Shown: one piece after another, positions 1-11,572 of the stretch
How the letters are laid out: every line of letters starts with the position of its first letter
Numbering within the stretch: position 1 is the first letter of the stretch
DNA from: Dichotomocladium elegans
Taxonomy: Eukaryota; Mucoromycota; Mucoromycetes; Mucorales; Lichtheimiaceae
Direction of reading: 5' to 3'
DNA length: 64,000 nt
Assembly (NCBI GenBank): GCA_025716815.1
Contig: JAIXMN010000029.1
Span: 310,001-374,000 of the forward strand
Made by a program: the position numbers and the translations under genes
Notes under the pieces: model-generated
Told to the model about the DNA's origin: nothing
What the model saw: only the letters and a program-made list of their open reading frames with translations
The model's database searches: none

Positions 1-351
1 AAAAGCAAGAAGGGTCTGGTCCGTAGATCGGGGACGTTGTTGCGTCCTGATGGTGGCCTATGCTCCCGGAACACAAGAGCAGAGGATGCAGTCGCTTCGG
101 TAAGTCCCTTGCATGCCAATCTTCCGGTGATCTATGTGCAAAGAGATCGTGCCCAAAGCAATGTTGTTGACACCTCGGTGTCGTTCTGCATATCTACTTG
201 TCAGCTGTCGCTATTGGAATCTTTAATCGGCATATATTCATATTATGTCCAATGTCTTGCCTGGATATACCCTTTTTTCTTAGTATACATGCTGCAATGG
301 AAGGTGTTTTTGGGGTTAATCCATGGCGAAGAACAGTACCTTGTTTTATAG
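1..351 (+). CDS. 3' end of an unidentified membrane protein gene (partial)
   Basis: An open frame runs from base 1 to 99 (basic, then ending in EDAVAS) and meets a GTAAGT donor at 100. An acceptor (ttgtcag) at 203-204 leads in the same phase into 205-351, which ends in TAG. The second exon is very hydrophobic (about 45 residues, starting LSLLESLIGIYSYYVQ), suggesting one or two membrane segments close to the C-terminus. The 5' part lies outside the window. I do not recognise the family. The intron is inferred from splice signals and conserved phase; reading straight through is also open, so splicing is not proven. Confidence 0.5.
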   Translation, partial: KSKKGLVRRSGTLLRPDGGLCSRNTRAEDAVASVSPLHANLPVIYVQRDRAQSNVVDTSVSFCISTCQLSLLESLIGIYSYYVQCLAWIYPFFLVYMLQWKVFLGLIHGEEQYLVL

Positions 352-550
352 GCATGATTCTGTTTGGCTTCTTTTGTATCACCATTGTCAGTGCTCAAGA
401 CCGGACCCTCAACACGTTTCTGACCCCGCCCTCTTGTTTAATCCCAATCAGGAATTTGACCTCTCCCTTTTCCCCCCCCCCAACTCTCCTTCTTCCTCTT
501 AACGCTTCTATCTTCCTTTATTGCCTTGTCACAGACAGTGATACATATAC

Positions 551-1570
551 ATGCATATTCATTATTTATTTATCCTGCTAGTTTGGGCTGCACTGGTTGT
601 GCTGGCCCGACTTGAACCAGGGGAAATAGACGACTTGATGAACAAACAAGAACAGTTCGCCAAACGAGGTTGGTTCGGTTTCAACCCGCTCTATTCGTAG
701 CAAATTCTCATTTTCCTTCATCGAACCTGTAGCCCCTCAAGGTACGAGCCACCTGACCTAACAACAATCATATCTTAGACGAAGGCGCCTTCCTCACCCG
801 CCCAATCTGATAGTCGATCAAGGACCGGGGCCGTCGTCCTCCTCTGCGGCAGCGCCGGCGCCAGCGCCAGCATCACCAGCTAGTTCACAACCTAGTCCTT
901 CGTCTGGTAGTGCTGTCTCCCAGAGTGATGGGTTGGGTAACATCCCTACCTCCTCCAGTATCGGAAATACCGTTAATCCCGGCAGCGTATCTTTTGTGAT
1001 TCCCACCGGTAGCGGGTCTGTCTCGCCCCTTTACCGGATCGATCAGCGCGAGAATGTCACTTTCTCATGGGAATATGAATCTGTGCTCATTAAGCCCATC
1101 AACCTCACCCTCGCTGCCGTAGGCCCCAATTCGGTCACATACACCATCACAACTCTCGCAGGCGGTGCAGTCAGTGCAACGTGGAATATCGCCAATGTAC
1201 CTCAGAACTCACCACTGATGCACGGTTATTACGCGATTCAACTCTACGATCAACGAGGTCTCTCGGCATCGGAATCTCCCGGATGGCTCTCGCCGCAAAC
1301 CAGTTTGACCATTGCATTTTACTCCGGAGAGACTTACGCAAACGCCACCAGTACTAAAGGTAACGTTTTTCCTCTAAAACGGGTGTGCTGTATGTGTATG
1401 CTATATATGGGCGGCCTGGTGTTGATGTGAGGCGTTGCTGTTACGGTGATGTAGGGAACGACTGTCCGCTTTGTTACTACGACGCAGCATCAACGCTCAA
1501 GGCGTACAGTACTGTCTTTATTATTGCTGTCGTGACCTCATGCTTTTTCATTTACGGTATCCTTTACTAA
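551..1570 (+). CDS. Secreted or GPI/TM-anchored DUF7137-like protein
   Basis: Likely exons are 551-668, 814-1359 and 1455-1570, joining in phase to about 259 residues. The N-terminus (MHIHYLFILLVWAALVVLA) is a signal peptide. It is followed by a Ser/Pro/Ala-rich linker and a beta-rich region with a GSVSFVIPTGSG block, typical of the fungal extracellular family annotated DUF7137. The last exon has a CPLC motif and a C-terminal hydrophobic helix ending at the stop (TVFIIAVVTSCFFIYGILY), so the protein is probably membrane- or wall-anchored. The exon 2/3 junction (AAAG/gtaacg to gatgtag/GG) is clear. The first acceptor is uncertain: 813 keeps phase, while a better branch point (ctaac) precedes an AG at 777-778. 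Its biochemical role is unknown. Confidence 0.75.
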
Positions 1571-2545
1571 CAAAGAGCGCGAGGACAATCATTGGTGGGT
1601 TGTGAGTCATCGACATTTACTAGAGGAGGAGGAAAATAAACACCACATCATTGGATAATGCACTTTTATCCAGGATATGCGGTGTATGTTGTTTGTGTTG
1701 CATGCATTGAGCAACTGAAAAAAAAGGGCGGGTCAATCGGACTTGGCCGTTTTGAACGCCAAACAAAATGATCGAAGAGGGGGGTGGATAGATGAGCCAT
1801 GCTCAAGACAGATCATAATTGACCTGACTTCGGCAAACGGGAAATACGATGTCTGCCCACATGATGAGAACTCAGCTGCGTTTTATTAAAACATGCCCTT
1901 CCACCCTCTCCCGCTTTTGATTGCCTAACCATTAAAAATAGTGTGGGAACCGGGATTATAGAGGTTCAGAGGAGAAACAACATGAATGGCATCAGACTTT
2001 TTCATATCTTAACATGGACAGAAGATTTCTCCATGCTCGGGTGACACATTCCTCTCCAATCCTATTGCCTTGCTGTTGTTGTTGCTATGATCTTTTCCTA
2101 TATCGTTCGCAGCTAGTTGAGCATAGTGATCCCCAGTATTGAATTGGTACGGACATATGTGGGCTGACGAACCCTCCTTACCTTTCGGGTCTCTTACAGG
2201 ATCGATGCGCACTTGTCGCTAAAATGGTGTAGTCGAGTAGAAACGCGTGCAGGTATGTGTATGTGCGTGTGCAAAAAAAAGAAGCGCAGAGAAATATAAG
2301 GTTGGAAGTGCAGGAGAAAAGGAAAGAGGTCTCTCACTCTTATCTGAAAAAGAGAGGGTGTTACCTTCCTGTCCGGGGATGGGTCAGACGATGACCTTGA
2401 AGGTTTTTTTTTTGGGGGGGGACATGGATCATTAGATAAACGCAACAACGCACATCTTTTTTTTTTTTACCTTTTCTTTTCCCGTCGCTCTTCTTTACTT
2501 CTCCCAAACGACTGACCGAGAAAACCTTCTGCTTGTCGGGTTGAA
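1571..2545. other. Intergenic, no gene seen
   Basis: AT-rich sequence with short homopolymers and no frame showing coding character. It separates the DUF7137-like gene from the Ecl1-like gene and presumably holds the latter's promoter. Confidence 0.5.
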
Positions 2546-3027
2546 ATGGAGCTGAATATTTGCCTTTACTGCGAAAAACGGTTGCTAGACGACGTATGTA
2601 TTCCAATCGTACATGGGTGATATTAACGATATGGCCTGTCAACAACAAAGAGAAAGAATTGCTATAATTCGCTTTTATGCGGTATGAAGATTGATGTACG
2701 TTCGACTTTTATATACAGACAATGCCTTTCTGCTCGTCTACCTGCCGAGCGAGTGAAGAAAACAAGGTATCCACCTTAACATCAGGCATTGACATGGAAA
2801 CGCGACTGTTTACAACAACAAGCATCAGCCATCGTCGCTGTCGTCGCCGAGTCATCTCTGCTACAATCAGCAGCCCTAATAACCCGTTGACTTCCTATCA
2901 CCATAAGAGTACGCCACTCTCACGCGTTTCATCTACCTCGTCTGCTCTCTCGGATGACGCGCCATTGTTTTATTTCGCTTGCAAGGATAATAAGCCGGCG
3001 TCGAGCATGATGTTGCTGCTGCACTAG
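2546..3027 (+). CDS. Ecl1-family zinc-binding protein (extender of chronological lifespan)
   Basis: Two exons, 2546-2593 and 2719-3027, join in phase 0 across a GTATGT...tacag intron to give 118 residues. Exon 1 (MELNICLYCEKRLLDD) carries a CxxC pair and exon 2 opens with FCSSTCRASEENK, the second Cys pair. This short N-terminal four-cysteine motif followed by a long Ser/Thr-rich tail is the pattern of the Ecl1/2/3 family (Pfam Ecl1), small fungal zinc proteins linked to nutrient-limitation response and lifespan in fission yeast. The tail contains several Ser/Thr runs and no other domain. Exon 1 is only 16 codons, so an ORF scan would miss the first zinc ligands. The family call rests on motif pattern, not alignment. 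Confidence 0.72.
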
Positions 3028-3471
3028 CTCTACTGTATATGTCGCATTTACCGTCCTGCCGTGCTTCGTTGAGGTTTGTATATCTGCGCAGGCACTTTTA
3101 TCCAACCCCTGCCCATCTTTTTGGCCATGTCTATGATCTGTATATGCGCGTTTCTTTTTCTTTCTTTTTTCATCATTCTATCATTTGACCTCCCATAGTT
3201 TCCATATTATCCTCACCATCCACTTGCTCACTTACTCATATATATATGTTCATCTCGCCTACTGTGTATCCATGAGCTACCGCTATCTTTATGATTTTTT
3301 TTGTTGTCTTGATCTTTAGCCCCATTTGCTGTATTAAAGATATTTTTGTTGTTTTATAGCGATGGTGAGGATATACTGTAGGCTTTGGATGTACCTCCCA
3401 TCCCGGGATAGCTCACTGGAACGCGGAAGGAAATAAAAGCACACAAACACACGTGCACGCATATATATATC

Positions 3472-3516
<45 letters not shown>

Positions 3517-5405
3517 CTTTCATTGTGTCAGGCTACAGTAGTGGGGTGCAATTTTCAAAAGTTCTACTGCCTGTAGACCTGTCACGGGCAGATTGGTGGC
3601 TGCCTGACATGCCATCTAAGGGTAAGCATGCAACATACAGCACCGTAAACTCATGACCCATCTGCAAACCTCGACCTATCAATCTCCTGTTCTAAGGGAT
3701 CTCGTCGCCCATCGGCGGTCCGTCTTGTTTGATTTGTCGCAGCTATCCATATCTCTCAATATATCAAGCTATGTAACTCCATTGTTATCGGCCGTGGTGT
3801 GTGTGTGTGTGTGTGATTCGCAGATGCAGACATCTGAATAGGCTTTGATACTGAGTCCAGGCGATTACGTTAGAGCGTAAAGAGACTGATATTTTCGAAT
3901 TCATGCGAATGAGGACAAAACCGAGTCTCTCTACCGTAATCTGATCGATGCTTCGTGTCATTATTTAACACCTCGCCCTTGATATGTAACCATTTGCTCC
4001 TCGCGCTTTGCTGTTGATAAACCAACAAAAAAATACGTATCGGGGTTAGACGAGGATCATCAAGACATTCAAACTGCCATCATCCGCATTATCATTATAG
4101 ATAGCTACACTGCCATCATCAACTAATAGCCTTTCTCATGTTCATCGTATATCCGTTTTAAACTTCAAGGCAACCCGTGATCATGGCCAAGTCTGAGTTC
4201 TCAGAAAAAAATCTTATTTTAGCAGCTCATTTGGGTTCTGTGGTGCTTTGGGGGATAATTTTAGAGGAATTACTCTATACCAAATATCATGATATGTAGT
4301 GAGGAAAGACGATCATCTTGAAGCAGCTGCAGAGCCATACATAGATCCAATAAATGGATAGATAACCAGGCAGAGTACCTCGCGTCCGTTGTATATTAGT
4401 ATTTCGTATCAGTGATGTCAAGTGGTTGGGACCAAGGACATCCTTATAGCGGGCCGGTTGTACGTAGTATGTAGGTTTAAAGCGTTTAGAACGGATCACT
4501 TTGAGTCTTTCAACTTGTGCATCTTTTTTTCCTTCCCCCTTCTACGACCCTTATTGACTTTATTGAGTTATGTAGTGATATGGTTCAGGGTTTTGAAAGA
4601 ATGAGGGTTTCAAGTTTCTTTTGAATACGTAAAGTAAGTCGAGCTATGTTACGTATGTATGGATACAGGTTGACTTGAAAGAAAGGTGAGACAAACGATC
4701 TGCTATGAACTATATCGTCCGAAAGTGGCAGACGATGTGGTGTCCGTACCAAATCATAAAAAGGAAAACCTACAGAACTGTTCCAATACTTTCATGCAAT
4801 ATTTCGTGCTTATTTCAGCGCTGTGTGTGTGTCTATTGCAGCAGTGGTAGCAATAGCTGCTGCTCTGACGAAATATTGCATCTTATTGGTTTTGCAAAAC
4901 AACTTCGCAACTGCGATCACGCTAACGTGGGGCACCACAACTTCCCAGGGTTAGTGGATCCTATTTTTGAAGTTCATTGAGACACGTGTTTTAAATCCGC
5001 TCTCCTATTGAGGAAAGGGGACATGCAGTAACGGGGCAAGTGGAGTGTTATAGAGGGGATAGAAGGGGATAGAGAATATTTCGGGATGTCGGATGTAATT
5101 ATATTTACAGCCCTTAAAGTTCGGAAGAGCGAAAAAGATGTGGATGAGTGTGTTTAGTAAATGCAACTAACCGAGATGATATCAAGCCATGTGTAGCATT
5201 TTTGTAAGGATCTACTCCTACTGGGTATTATTTTTTATACTCTGTGTAATTTGTGGGCTGCTACCATAGAGAAAAAAAAGAAAAAGGATATATAAAGATA
5301 TGTTTTAAGTCATTATGTACGTGAGCGTGTAGCATGCTTGTTGTTTTGTTATGTGCGAAACAATAATAGGACAAATGCAATGATTGTGGATTACATGTTT
5401 GAATG
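3028..5405. other. Intergenic, no gene seen
   Basis: About 2.4 kb with no convincing coding frame on either strand. It contains the (TA)n(TG)n microsatellite at 3461-3516 and a short GT run near 3797-3814. The open frame at 4705-4980 has no recognisable composition or motif. Confidence 0.45.
3461..3516. repeat. (TA)n-(TG)n compound microsatellite
   Basis: Alternating TA for about 33 bases passes directly into about 20 bases of TG. Purine-pyrimidine alternation of this length is slippage-prone; no further role is visible. Confidence 0.9.
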
Positions 5406-6865
5406 CTAGTGCTGTTGCTGATCCGCAAACGGATTCTCCTGTTTCTCGTGTTCGACTTCGATCTTGATCTGTGCTTCGGAGGAAGTGGCTCTAGCCCTAT
5501 CATGTTCTTTCTCGGATTCGCCCATAGGAGCACCCAACCCTTCGCCCTATCGCATGGTTTATTTGTAAGGAAGACCTGTTTTTCAAACGAATTATTCCCT
5601 CGTTGACTTACGTTTGTAAACGTGCGAGTACCCCATGCCGTGACGTGTAGCGTGAACAATGCATAGATCTTCATGATTGCAAAGTAATAGTTAAAGATGA
5701 GCCACATCGGAAGGACCCAAATGTCCTTTGGTCGCCGAACAAAGTGCGGTATGAGCTTCACGAAGCGGGTGACCAGAAGCCAGGAAATGTACGAGACCGC
5801 AATGTTCCAACCCGGCAGGGGCGGGTTGGTCGGACCTGCGTTTTTTTCCTGAAGCGATGAAAAGACGCAAACAAGAACTGGGCCTGCGAGAAGCGTGAGC
5901 GGATTGAAAAGTTTGTCCACCATCGTGAAGGCAACGTATGGATGGCGGTGCCATATATAACGCTCGGTGAACAAGGAGCGAAAATCCGAGCGCCAAGTGT
6001 TTCTTGTCCAGCGAAGGACCTGCTTGAGGAATCGCCAGTTGTTCTTGAAGGTCGAGTAGAGCTCAGCCTCGGAGCAGACCTGGGCATAGGTATTCCAGCC
6101 GTGGGAGCACATCCAGCGCGTCAGGAACTTGTCATCTCCGGAATTAAGCGGATACTTTCCGAGCCAGTAATCATTAGTAAAGCAATGCTGGAAAGCCGGA
6201 TCTTTGAGAATCAGGGTGCGGTAAGCAGCAGTGCGGCCCGATAAACAGCAAATGCCGCCATCGATGTGGGTGGAGGCCGCAATCTCAATGTTGCGGCTGG
6301 TTAGACGAAAGCCGGCGAGAATCTCCCACAGTGTCTGGTGGCCATTAGGATCGACAGCGTGGACTGTCTGTGATGTGCCGACACCGCCCATTTTTAGGTC
6401 TTCAAAACATGCGAGGATGTACTCGAGCATCGTTGGTTTCCAAATCGCGTCGTCGTCCGCAAACACAAGGATCTCGGTTGTCGTCGCATTCACTCCGGCC
6501 ACCATCTGGAGTCGCTTGTTCGCTTTGGGGACGGTCAGGACCCGAATCCGTGCGGGGTCAACTTGTTGCGCAAGTTCCTCGAGCGGTCCTCGCATCTGCG
6601 TCTCCGTGATAATGATAATCTCTTTGGGTTTACATGCTAACCAGCTGCGGGCAGCTATTTTGAATTCTTCGCCCGCATCGATGGTCGGCACAATGATTGT
6701 CACGTCCTGATCCGGTCGGTAAGTCGGGTTTGGCTTTGGGCGTCGGGGCTCGTAAGTCAACCAGGCAATGATACGAATCAGATACCATAGATATCGATAA
6801 AAGCCGATAATGCCTAGAGGTAAAAAGAAGGGCAGTAATCCCAAATCATCCGTAAGATACAGCAT
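5406..6865 (-). CDS. Family 2 glycosyltransferase, Cps1/hyaluronan-synthase-like polysaccharide synthase
   Basis: Exon 1 is 6865-5612; a GTAAGT donor and a gcgatag acceptor lead to exon 2, 5546-5406, joining in phase 0 to 464 residues. The N-terminal hydrophobic segment is followed by the GT-A core: DVTIIVPTIDAG, the FADDDA metal-binding DxD-type motif, GDDKFLTRWM and the QVLRWTRNTWR (Q/RxxRW) motif of processive GT2 enzymes. Several C-terminal membrane helices follow, and the spliced tail is hydrophilic and ends ADQQQH. The enzyme probably sits in the plasma membrane and polymerises a surface polysaccharide from a UDP-sugar; the substrate is not evident. Reading through the intron gives a longer unspliced frame that looks unlike protein after the last helix, which supports the intron. 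Confidence 0.85.
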
Positions 6866-8941
6866 TGGGTGGATTCAAAGCGTCTGAATTGGAGAGGAAA
6901 GAGGAAAAGGTGAGTGGTGAAAAAAAGAGCGTAATGGAGGAAAGAAATGAAGGAGGGAGAGTGAAGAGCATTTGCTGAAAGATCAGATGTAATTTTTATT
7001 ATAAACAAGGATGTAGGTACCTTAGGGGGTTGACTCATCAAGGAAGCTGTTGCTTTATTTTTGGAGCTAGTATAGTAAATGAACACGATTGCTGTAAGCT
7101 CGAGAAGCTACATAAACATCTGCTTACTCTGCATATCATATACATCGCAGCAGCAGCAGCAGCAGCAGCAGCAGAAACAGAAAAGACTGTATCAGAAACC
7201 TTGTCGAAATCGAGCTGAGGAGATCTACCATAAATGCCTGCAAAGCGAAACGAGCGGTGCATTTTTTTGCGCTGTATGCCTTTTTAACAGCCTATCATTG
7301 TGTGATACACAATATTTTTCTTCCCTTCCATTTTAACTCTGTCTATCCCTGCGGCATTATTGTGCCATCCAGGGTAAACTACGGCGCACATAATAAAGTA
7401 GGTTTGTGGAGCTGATGGCGATCAAGACAGTTAGGAGAAACCAATCAAAACGAGCATGGCAGATGAGAAAAATCATCTTGTTTCTTCGCTACTCTATCTG
7501 GATTTGGTATCCAAGATGGGAATATCAGTTCCTAAGAAACAAGAAGCAGGGCTGTAGAACGATCGTTTGTTGTTGAGCACGATACACGCATTTCTTAGTA
7601 GTCCATTATCCTCCCCACCCCCACGGAGTCACCATCAACAGAGAGAGAGAGAGAATCTCAGGGGGGAATTAAAGGGTTTCTGTTTTCTTTCTATTGATAG
7701 AGGAGATCCTAAAAATACAAGAGATATCACAAGGAACATGCGGACACACACACACACGCACACGCACACGCACGCACCTCATATTTTTCCACCACAGATG
7801 AAACAGAAAATGACATGCCTGTATATGTGAGTCTGAAGGTGTGGGTGGTTGGGGGTGGGTGGGCGGAGGAAGGCTGTAAGACTCGCAGGCAAAATAATAC
7901 AGTATGGTCATACGCAGACAGCAACAAAATCATCGTATGAAACGCAAAAGTGATTATCCACTTCTTGAAAACGATACCATCTTATGTAAATTGCTACATC
8001 TTATATTCTTTGTGTCCTTACTCTTTGATTTTTCCTTGTTGCTCATTCATGAACATCTTGGAATAGTAGGGATTTGAAATCGCTGCATTGGCGTTAACGT
8101 TGCGGTTGATAAGTCCCGTCCAATGCATCATCTTGATTGCACAAACACAATCAATCATTTTCGTTATCGAATTCTTCATCATCATAGGCGATATCAGAGA
8201 ATATCAAAAATGCCGTTCGTACGTAAAGAAGAGGAAAATGATATCATTGTATTACAAATCGTCAATAAACAGAGTTGTAGCGGGAGAAAGACAAAATGAA
8301 GTATATAAATTGATGGAGAGTTCTGGGGAAGAGAGAGAAAAACCAGGAGACAAGAATAGGAGAAAATGCCATGGTAGAGGCGTGGGCGTACGGGCATTGA
8401 CAAGTCGTGAGGACAACGGTCTAAATTAGCTGAGTGGATGTGCGAATTGGAAAAAATATCGTCTGGAGAAAGGAAGGAACCGTTTGAAATATGAGAAAAA
8501 CGAAAAAGAAGAGATTGAGAGCGCGAGAGAGAAGAGCAAGGGACAAGTGCTTCGCATTTCGTTTTCCAAAAGGCTACAGCCTTTCTAGAACAATCTTAGT
8601 GATGCTCTATTGCAAGTGTCCGCCGATACCAACGGCATCAGTTTCTTTCTCTCTTTTCCCCGCCTTCAGTCTCTCTCTCTCTGTGTATGTGTGTGTGTAT
8701 GCCCCTTTCTCGTAGTGCTTTCCATTGTCAGACCGAAGGTAAAACGAATAGCCAAAGGAGGGGAACGGTCACCCAAAAGAGATATGCGACACGGCCTGGA
8801 TTTTTTTCATATGACTCTATGGTTCGACTGAGCAATATTGCAGGATGAAAACTTGTACCTACACGGTAATTAGTCGCCAAGCGCGTTTCCGATGAATTAG
8901 TATAACCCAACGATCAAAAGAGGCGTGAGCTGGCGTGTTCA
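6866..8941. other. Intergenic with simple repeats, no gene seen
   Basis: About 2 kb between two minus-strand genes. It includes an (AGC)n run at 7147-7175, an AC/GC-alternating run near 7744-7776 and TC/TG-rich stretches near 8668-8700. Open frames here are short and translate the repeats. The part next to 6866 is the likely promoter of the glycosyltransferase gene. Confidence 0.45.
7147..7175. repeat. (AGC)n trinucleotide repeat
   Basis: About nine tandem AGC units in non-coding sequence. Similar AGC/CTG runs occur inside genes at 50859-50890 and 62014-62051. Confidence 0.9.
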
Positions 8942-11572
8942 TTACCTCCAATTACTCTTCAAATCCTCCTCAGCGTCGATCATTAGCATATCGATATCCT
9001 GGATAGCAGCTGGAACCACGGCTCCCTGTCCAACAACCGAGGCAGCCGAAAATGTATGACGCTGTGAATGGTTTCTGGATGGCATAGTGGTATGCAGCGG
9101 TTGTAAGAGCTGCCGATAGTTATGTGGAGAATTAGATAGGGTATCATTGAAATGGGTGAGTCCTTGACCCTGCTGTTGGATCTCATCCAGATCATCTTCA
9201 TTATTGGCCACCTGAGGCGGTGGTTGCATGTCGTGCTTCACCAAGAATTCGTTCAAGCAGACGTTAAGATCATGAGGCAGGCCTTGATAGTTATGGTCGT
9301 TGGAGCGCAGCACGCGTATAACTCTATGGATCATGTGCTTCGCATGTTCACGGCTTACTGTGTCTGTCGTGAGAGCATTGCGGCAAAAAATGGTAGATGC
9401 ATGATAAATGGATGTGATGAACTGCTGATACACACACCAGCCGTACTTTTCCGTGATCAGCTCTGTAAGAACAACGATTCGATTTGCTGCATCGGTGCAA
9501 ATTGCATGTGATCTATCCACGCGTTGCTGCGGCAGAATCGGAGTAGACGCAGGTGACGGAGGCGAAGATGATGACGACGATGATGACGCGAGCCCGATGC
9601 TGGGTGCAGAGCCAGAAATGGGACTGAGAGATAATGGCACATCAAAATAGGGTGGAGTGAACGAGGGCGACAGATGTTTTCCCAGGAACGTCTTGTGGAG
9701 CACAATCCACTGTGTTTGATACTGCAGCATCAACAATAAGGCTGCTTGATCTTGTAGGATCTCGGGCGGGATGGGATGACGATCACGTGGAAACCGTTTG
9801 GACGGAATTGACACTGATATTCTCGGCTGCGGGTCGACACGGTAGTATTCCGGAAGCCGATCAAACCAGCGCGCAAGTGAAACTTCAATGGCCTGAATAC
9901 GCTTAGCCCATCGTAGCGGTAACTCTCCACCTGTCGCTGGAATGTAGTTCTTCGAATATTGCTGTTCGTACTCCCGCAATACAGGGGTCGTTTGTTTCAT
10001 GAGTCGCATCAGCTCCAGCAGATGGACAAAGTATGTCTCCTTCACGACCATGTTGTCATCACAGCCCGCCTCGCCATTCTCATGAAGCAACTTATTGAGT
10101 TCAATCATCTCGTAGAAGTCGATATCACAATTCTCGTCCATGACTACGAACGTGTCACCCGAGTAGATTGCTGTAGTGATGTCGTTGTAGTAGAGAACCA
10201 TAAAAAGCTTCATATATTGCTTGCGCATTATTCGATCCTGCGGCAGCCTACTGCGGTGGAGCATATCCATCTCGAGCATCATCCGAAAGGCAAGGCTCGT
10301 GTAGATACGCGCCTGAGAATGCCGCTTGCACACCGTACAGAACATTGCCAAATTAAGCAATGTCTCCAGTGTGGCACAGTCGGGCGAATCAAAGAATTCC
10401 ATGAGGGACTCTCTGGCCCGATCGTAATAGTAATAAGCAATATCGAGCGCGTTGTTGCACGCTGTATTGTCATGCCGAATCACATGAAGAAATACAATTG
10501 CTAATCCCGAATCAATGCAGACCTGATTACGCTTGGGATCACCAGATCGGTCCCAGAACGAATACCAATCGCACGTAAACTTGGGGTGCAAGCAGTCCCA
10601 AAACAACTGACCGATGTAATTGAGTACGCTTGGCGATACATCTTCGGTGAGGCGACTAAGATTCATTTCGCAGTGCTTATATTTCTCCAGACAGGTCTGA
10701 GGTCTTCGCCCAATCGCAATGTGCCAATATTCGGTAGATGGGTCCGTCGCGAGCGGATCAATCCAGACCGACACGCTCCTTGACATCGACGTGCTGGGCG
10801 ACGGGGTGGCGTCATCCATCATTGCCTCGTCAGCAGGATATTCTTTGTCGTTCATGGGCAGTGTTGATGAGGCTGATCCTGGTTCGTCTGCAAGCACACT
10901 GATTTTACGCACAGCCTCGACGAGCTGATCAATAGATCTGATGTTAGTCTCGAGTCGCAAGGAATTTCCCGGCTGAAAGGAGAGTGTCCATTGCATTGTC
11001 GAAGGATCAGCTTCCGTGGTTGTCGATTGCTGCTGTTGAATTTGATGTTGTGGTACTAAAGACGGCTGTTCTTTTTCCGGTAGTCCTGTTGCCAAGCTTC
11101 CAGATATCTGTGGCGGCCTTGGTGCCAAGACTGCTGGTGCCTGTGGTGGAACTGCGTCGAGCTCTTTCCGCTTACTGTCCTCTTCGTTTCTTAACTCCTG
11201 TTTTCGTTTCTGAAAATGCTGCGATGCTTTGTCCAGTTCCTTTGTCATGCGTGCGAGTACAGGTGTCGTCTTTTCAATCCATGATTCAATCTCGTAAAAT
11301 GTGATTTGTAGCGATTCAAAATCATCTTGTTGTGCTTTCTTGGCAGTCGAGGTGGTCACAGTAGACGTGCTGTATGTAAGGGGCGATGATTTCGAGGATA
11401 GTCGACTTTGTTTCGAGCGCTTGTTGCTGGAAGCCGTTCTAGGATGAACATCGGCCTTTGACGACGCGGAGGAAGACGAGGACGAGGACGGGGAGGATGA
11501 ATGATGGATATTAGCCGGAGCAGAAGAACGGCTATGGTTCTTTGCACCGTTGGCCATATCCATAATTAGCAT
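8942..11572 (-). CDS. Fungal-specific transcription factor domain protein lacking a Zn2Cys6 cluster
   Basis: A single 2,631-nt exon encodes 876 residues from ATG at 11572; an in-frame ATG also follows three codons later. The N-terminus is Ser-rich and basic (nuclear-signal-like), then a coiled-coil-like segment (residues about 85-135) with TRMTKELDKASQHFQKRKQEL character. The centre matches the fungal transcription factor 'middle homology region' (IGQLFWDCLHP, WYSFWDRSG, AIVFLHVIRHDNTACNN, ARIYTSLAFRMMLEMDMLHR). No CxxCx6C binuclear zinc cluster is present, so DNA binding, if any, must use another surface, an upstream exon or a partner. The C-terminal third holds a polyserine stretch. It probably acts as a transcriptional regulator; its targets are unknown. 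Confidence 0.8.
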   Translation of the reverse strand: MLIMDMANGAKNHSRSSAPANIHHSSSPSSSSSSSASSKADVHPRTASSNKRSKQSRLSSKSSPLTYSTSTVTTSTAKKAQQDDFESLQITFYEIESWIEKTTPVLARMTKELDKASQHFQKRKQELRNEEDSKRKELDAVPPQAPAVLAPRPPQISGSLATGLPEKEQPSLVPQHQIQQQQSTTTEADPSTMQWTLSFQPGNSLRLETNIRSIDQLVEAVRKISVLADEPGSASSTLPMNDKEYPADEAMMDDATPSPSTSMSRSVSVWIDPLATDPSTEYWHIAIGRRPQTCLEKYKHCEMNLSRLTEDVSPSVLNYIGQLFWDCLHPKFTCDWYSFWDRSGDPKRNQVCIDSGLAIVFLHVIRHDNTACNNALDIAYYYYDRARESLMEFFDSPDCATLETLLNLAMFCTVCKRHSQARIYTSLAFRMMLEMDMLHRSRLPQDRIMRKQYMKLFMVLYYNDITTAIYSGDTFVVMDENCDIDFYEMIELNKLLHENGEAGCDDNMVVKETYFVHLLELMRLMKQTTPVLREYEQQYSKNYIPATGGELPLRWAKRIQAIEVSLARWFDRLPEYYRVDPQPRISVSIPSKRFPRDRHPIPPEILQDQAALLLMLQYQTQWIVLHKTFLGKHLSPSFTPPYFDVPLSLSPISGSAPSIGLASSSSSSSSPPSPASTPILPQQRVDRSHAICTDAANRIVVLTELITEKYGWCVYQQFITSIYHASTIFCRNALTTDTVSREHAKHMIHRVIRVLRSNDHNYQGLPHDLNVCLNEFLVKHDMQPPPQVANNEDDLDEIQQQGQGLTHFNDTLSNSPHNYRQLLQPLHTTMPSRNHSQRHTFSAASVVGQGAVVPAAIQDIDMLMIDAEEDLKSNWR

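Noticed and set aside
3461..3516. Possible centromere or origin signal in the TA/TG repeat
   Set aside because: It is a plain microsatellite with no accompanying structure.
4705..4980. 91-codon frame with several CC pairs
   Set aside because: Cysteines are not arranged as a zinc motif and no upstream or downstream exon fits.
5261..5405. C-terminal extension of the glycosyltransferase in the unspliced frame
   Set aside because: A GTAAGT donor and in-phase second exon give a better, hydrophilic C-terminus; the extension translates intron and 3' sequence.
7079..7336. 85-codon frame with a polyglutamine tract
   Set aside because: It only translates the AGC microsatellite; flanking residues show no conserved or coding character.
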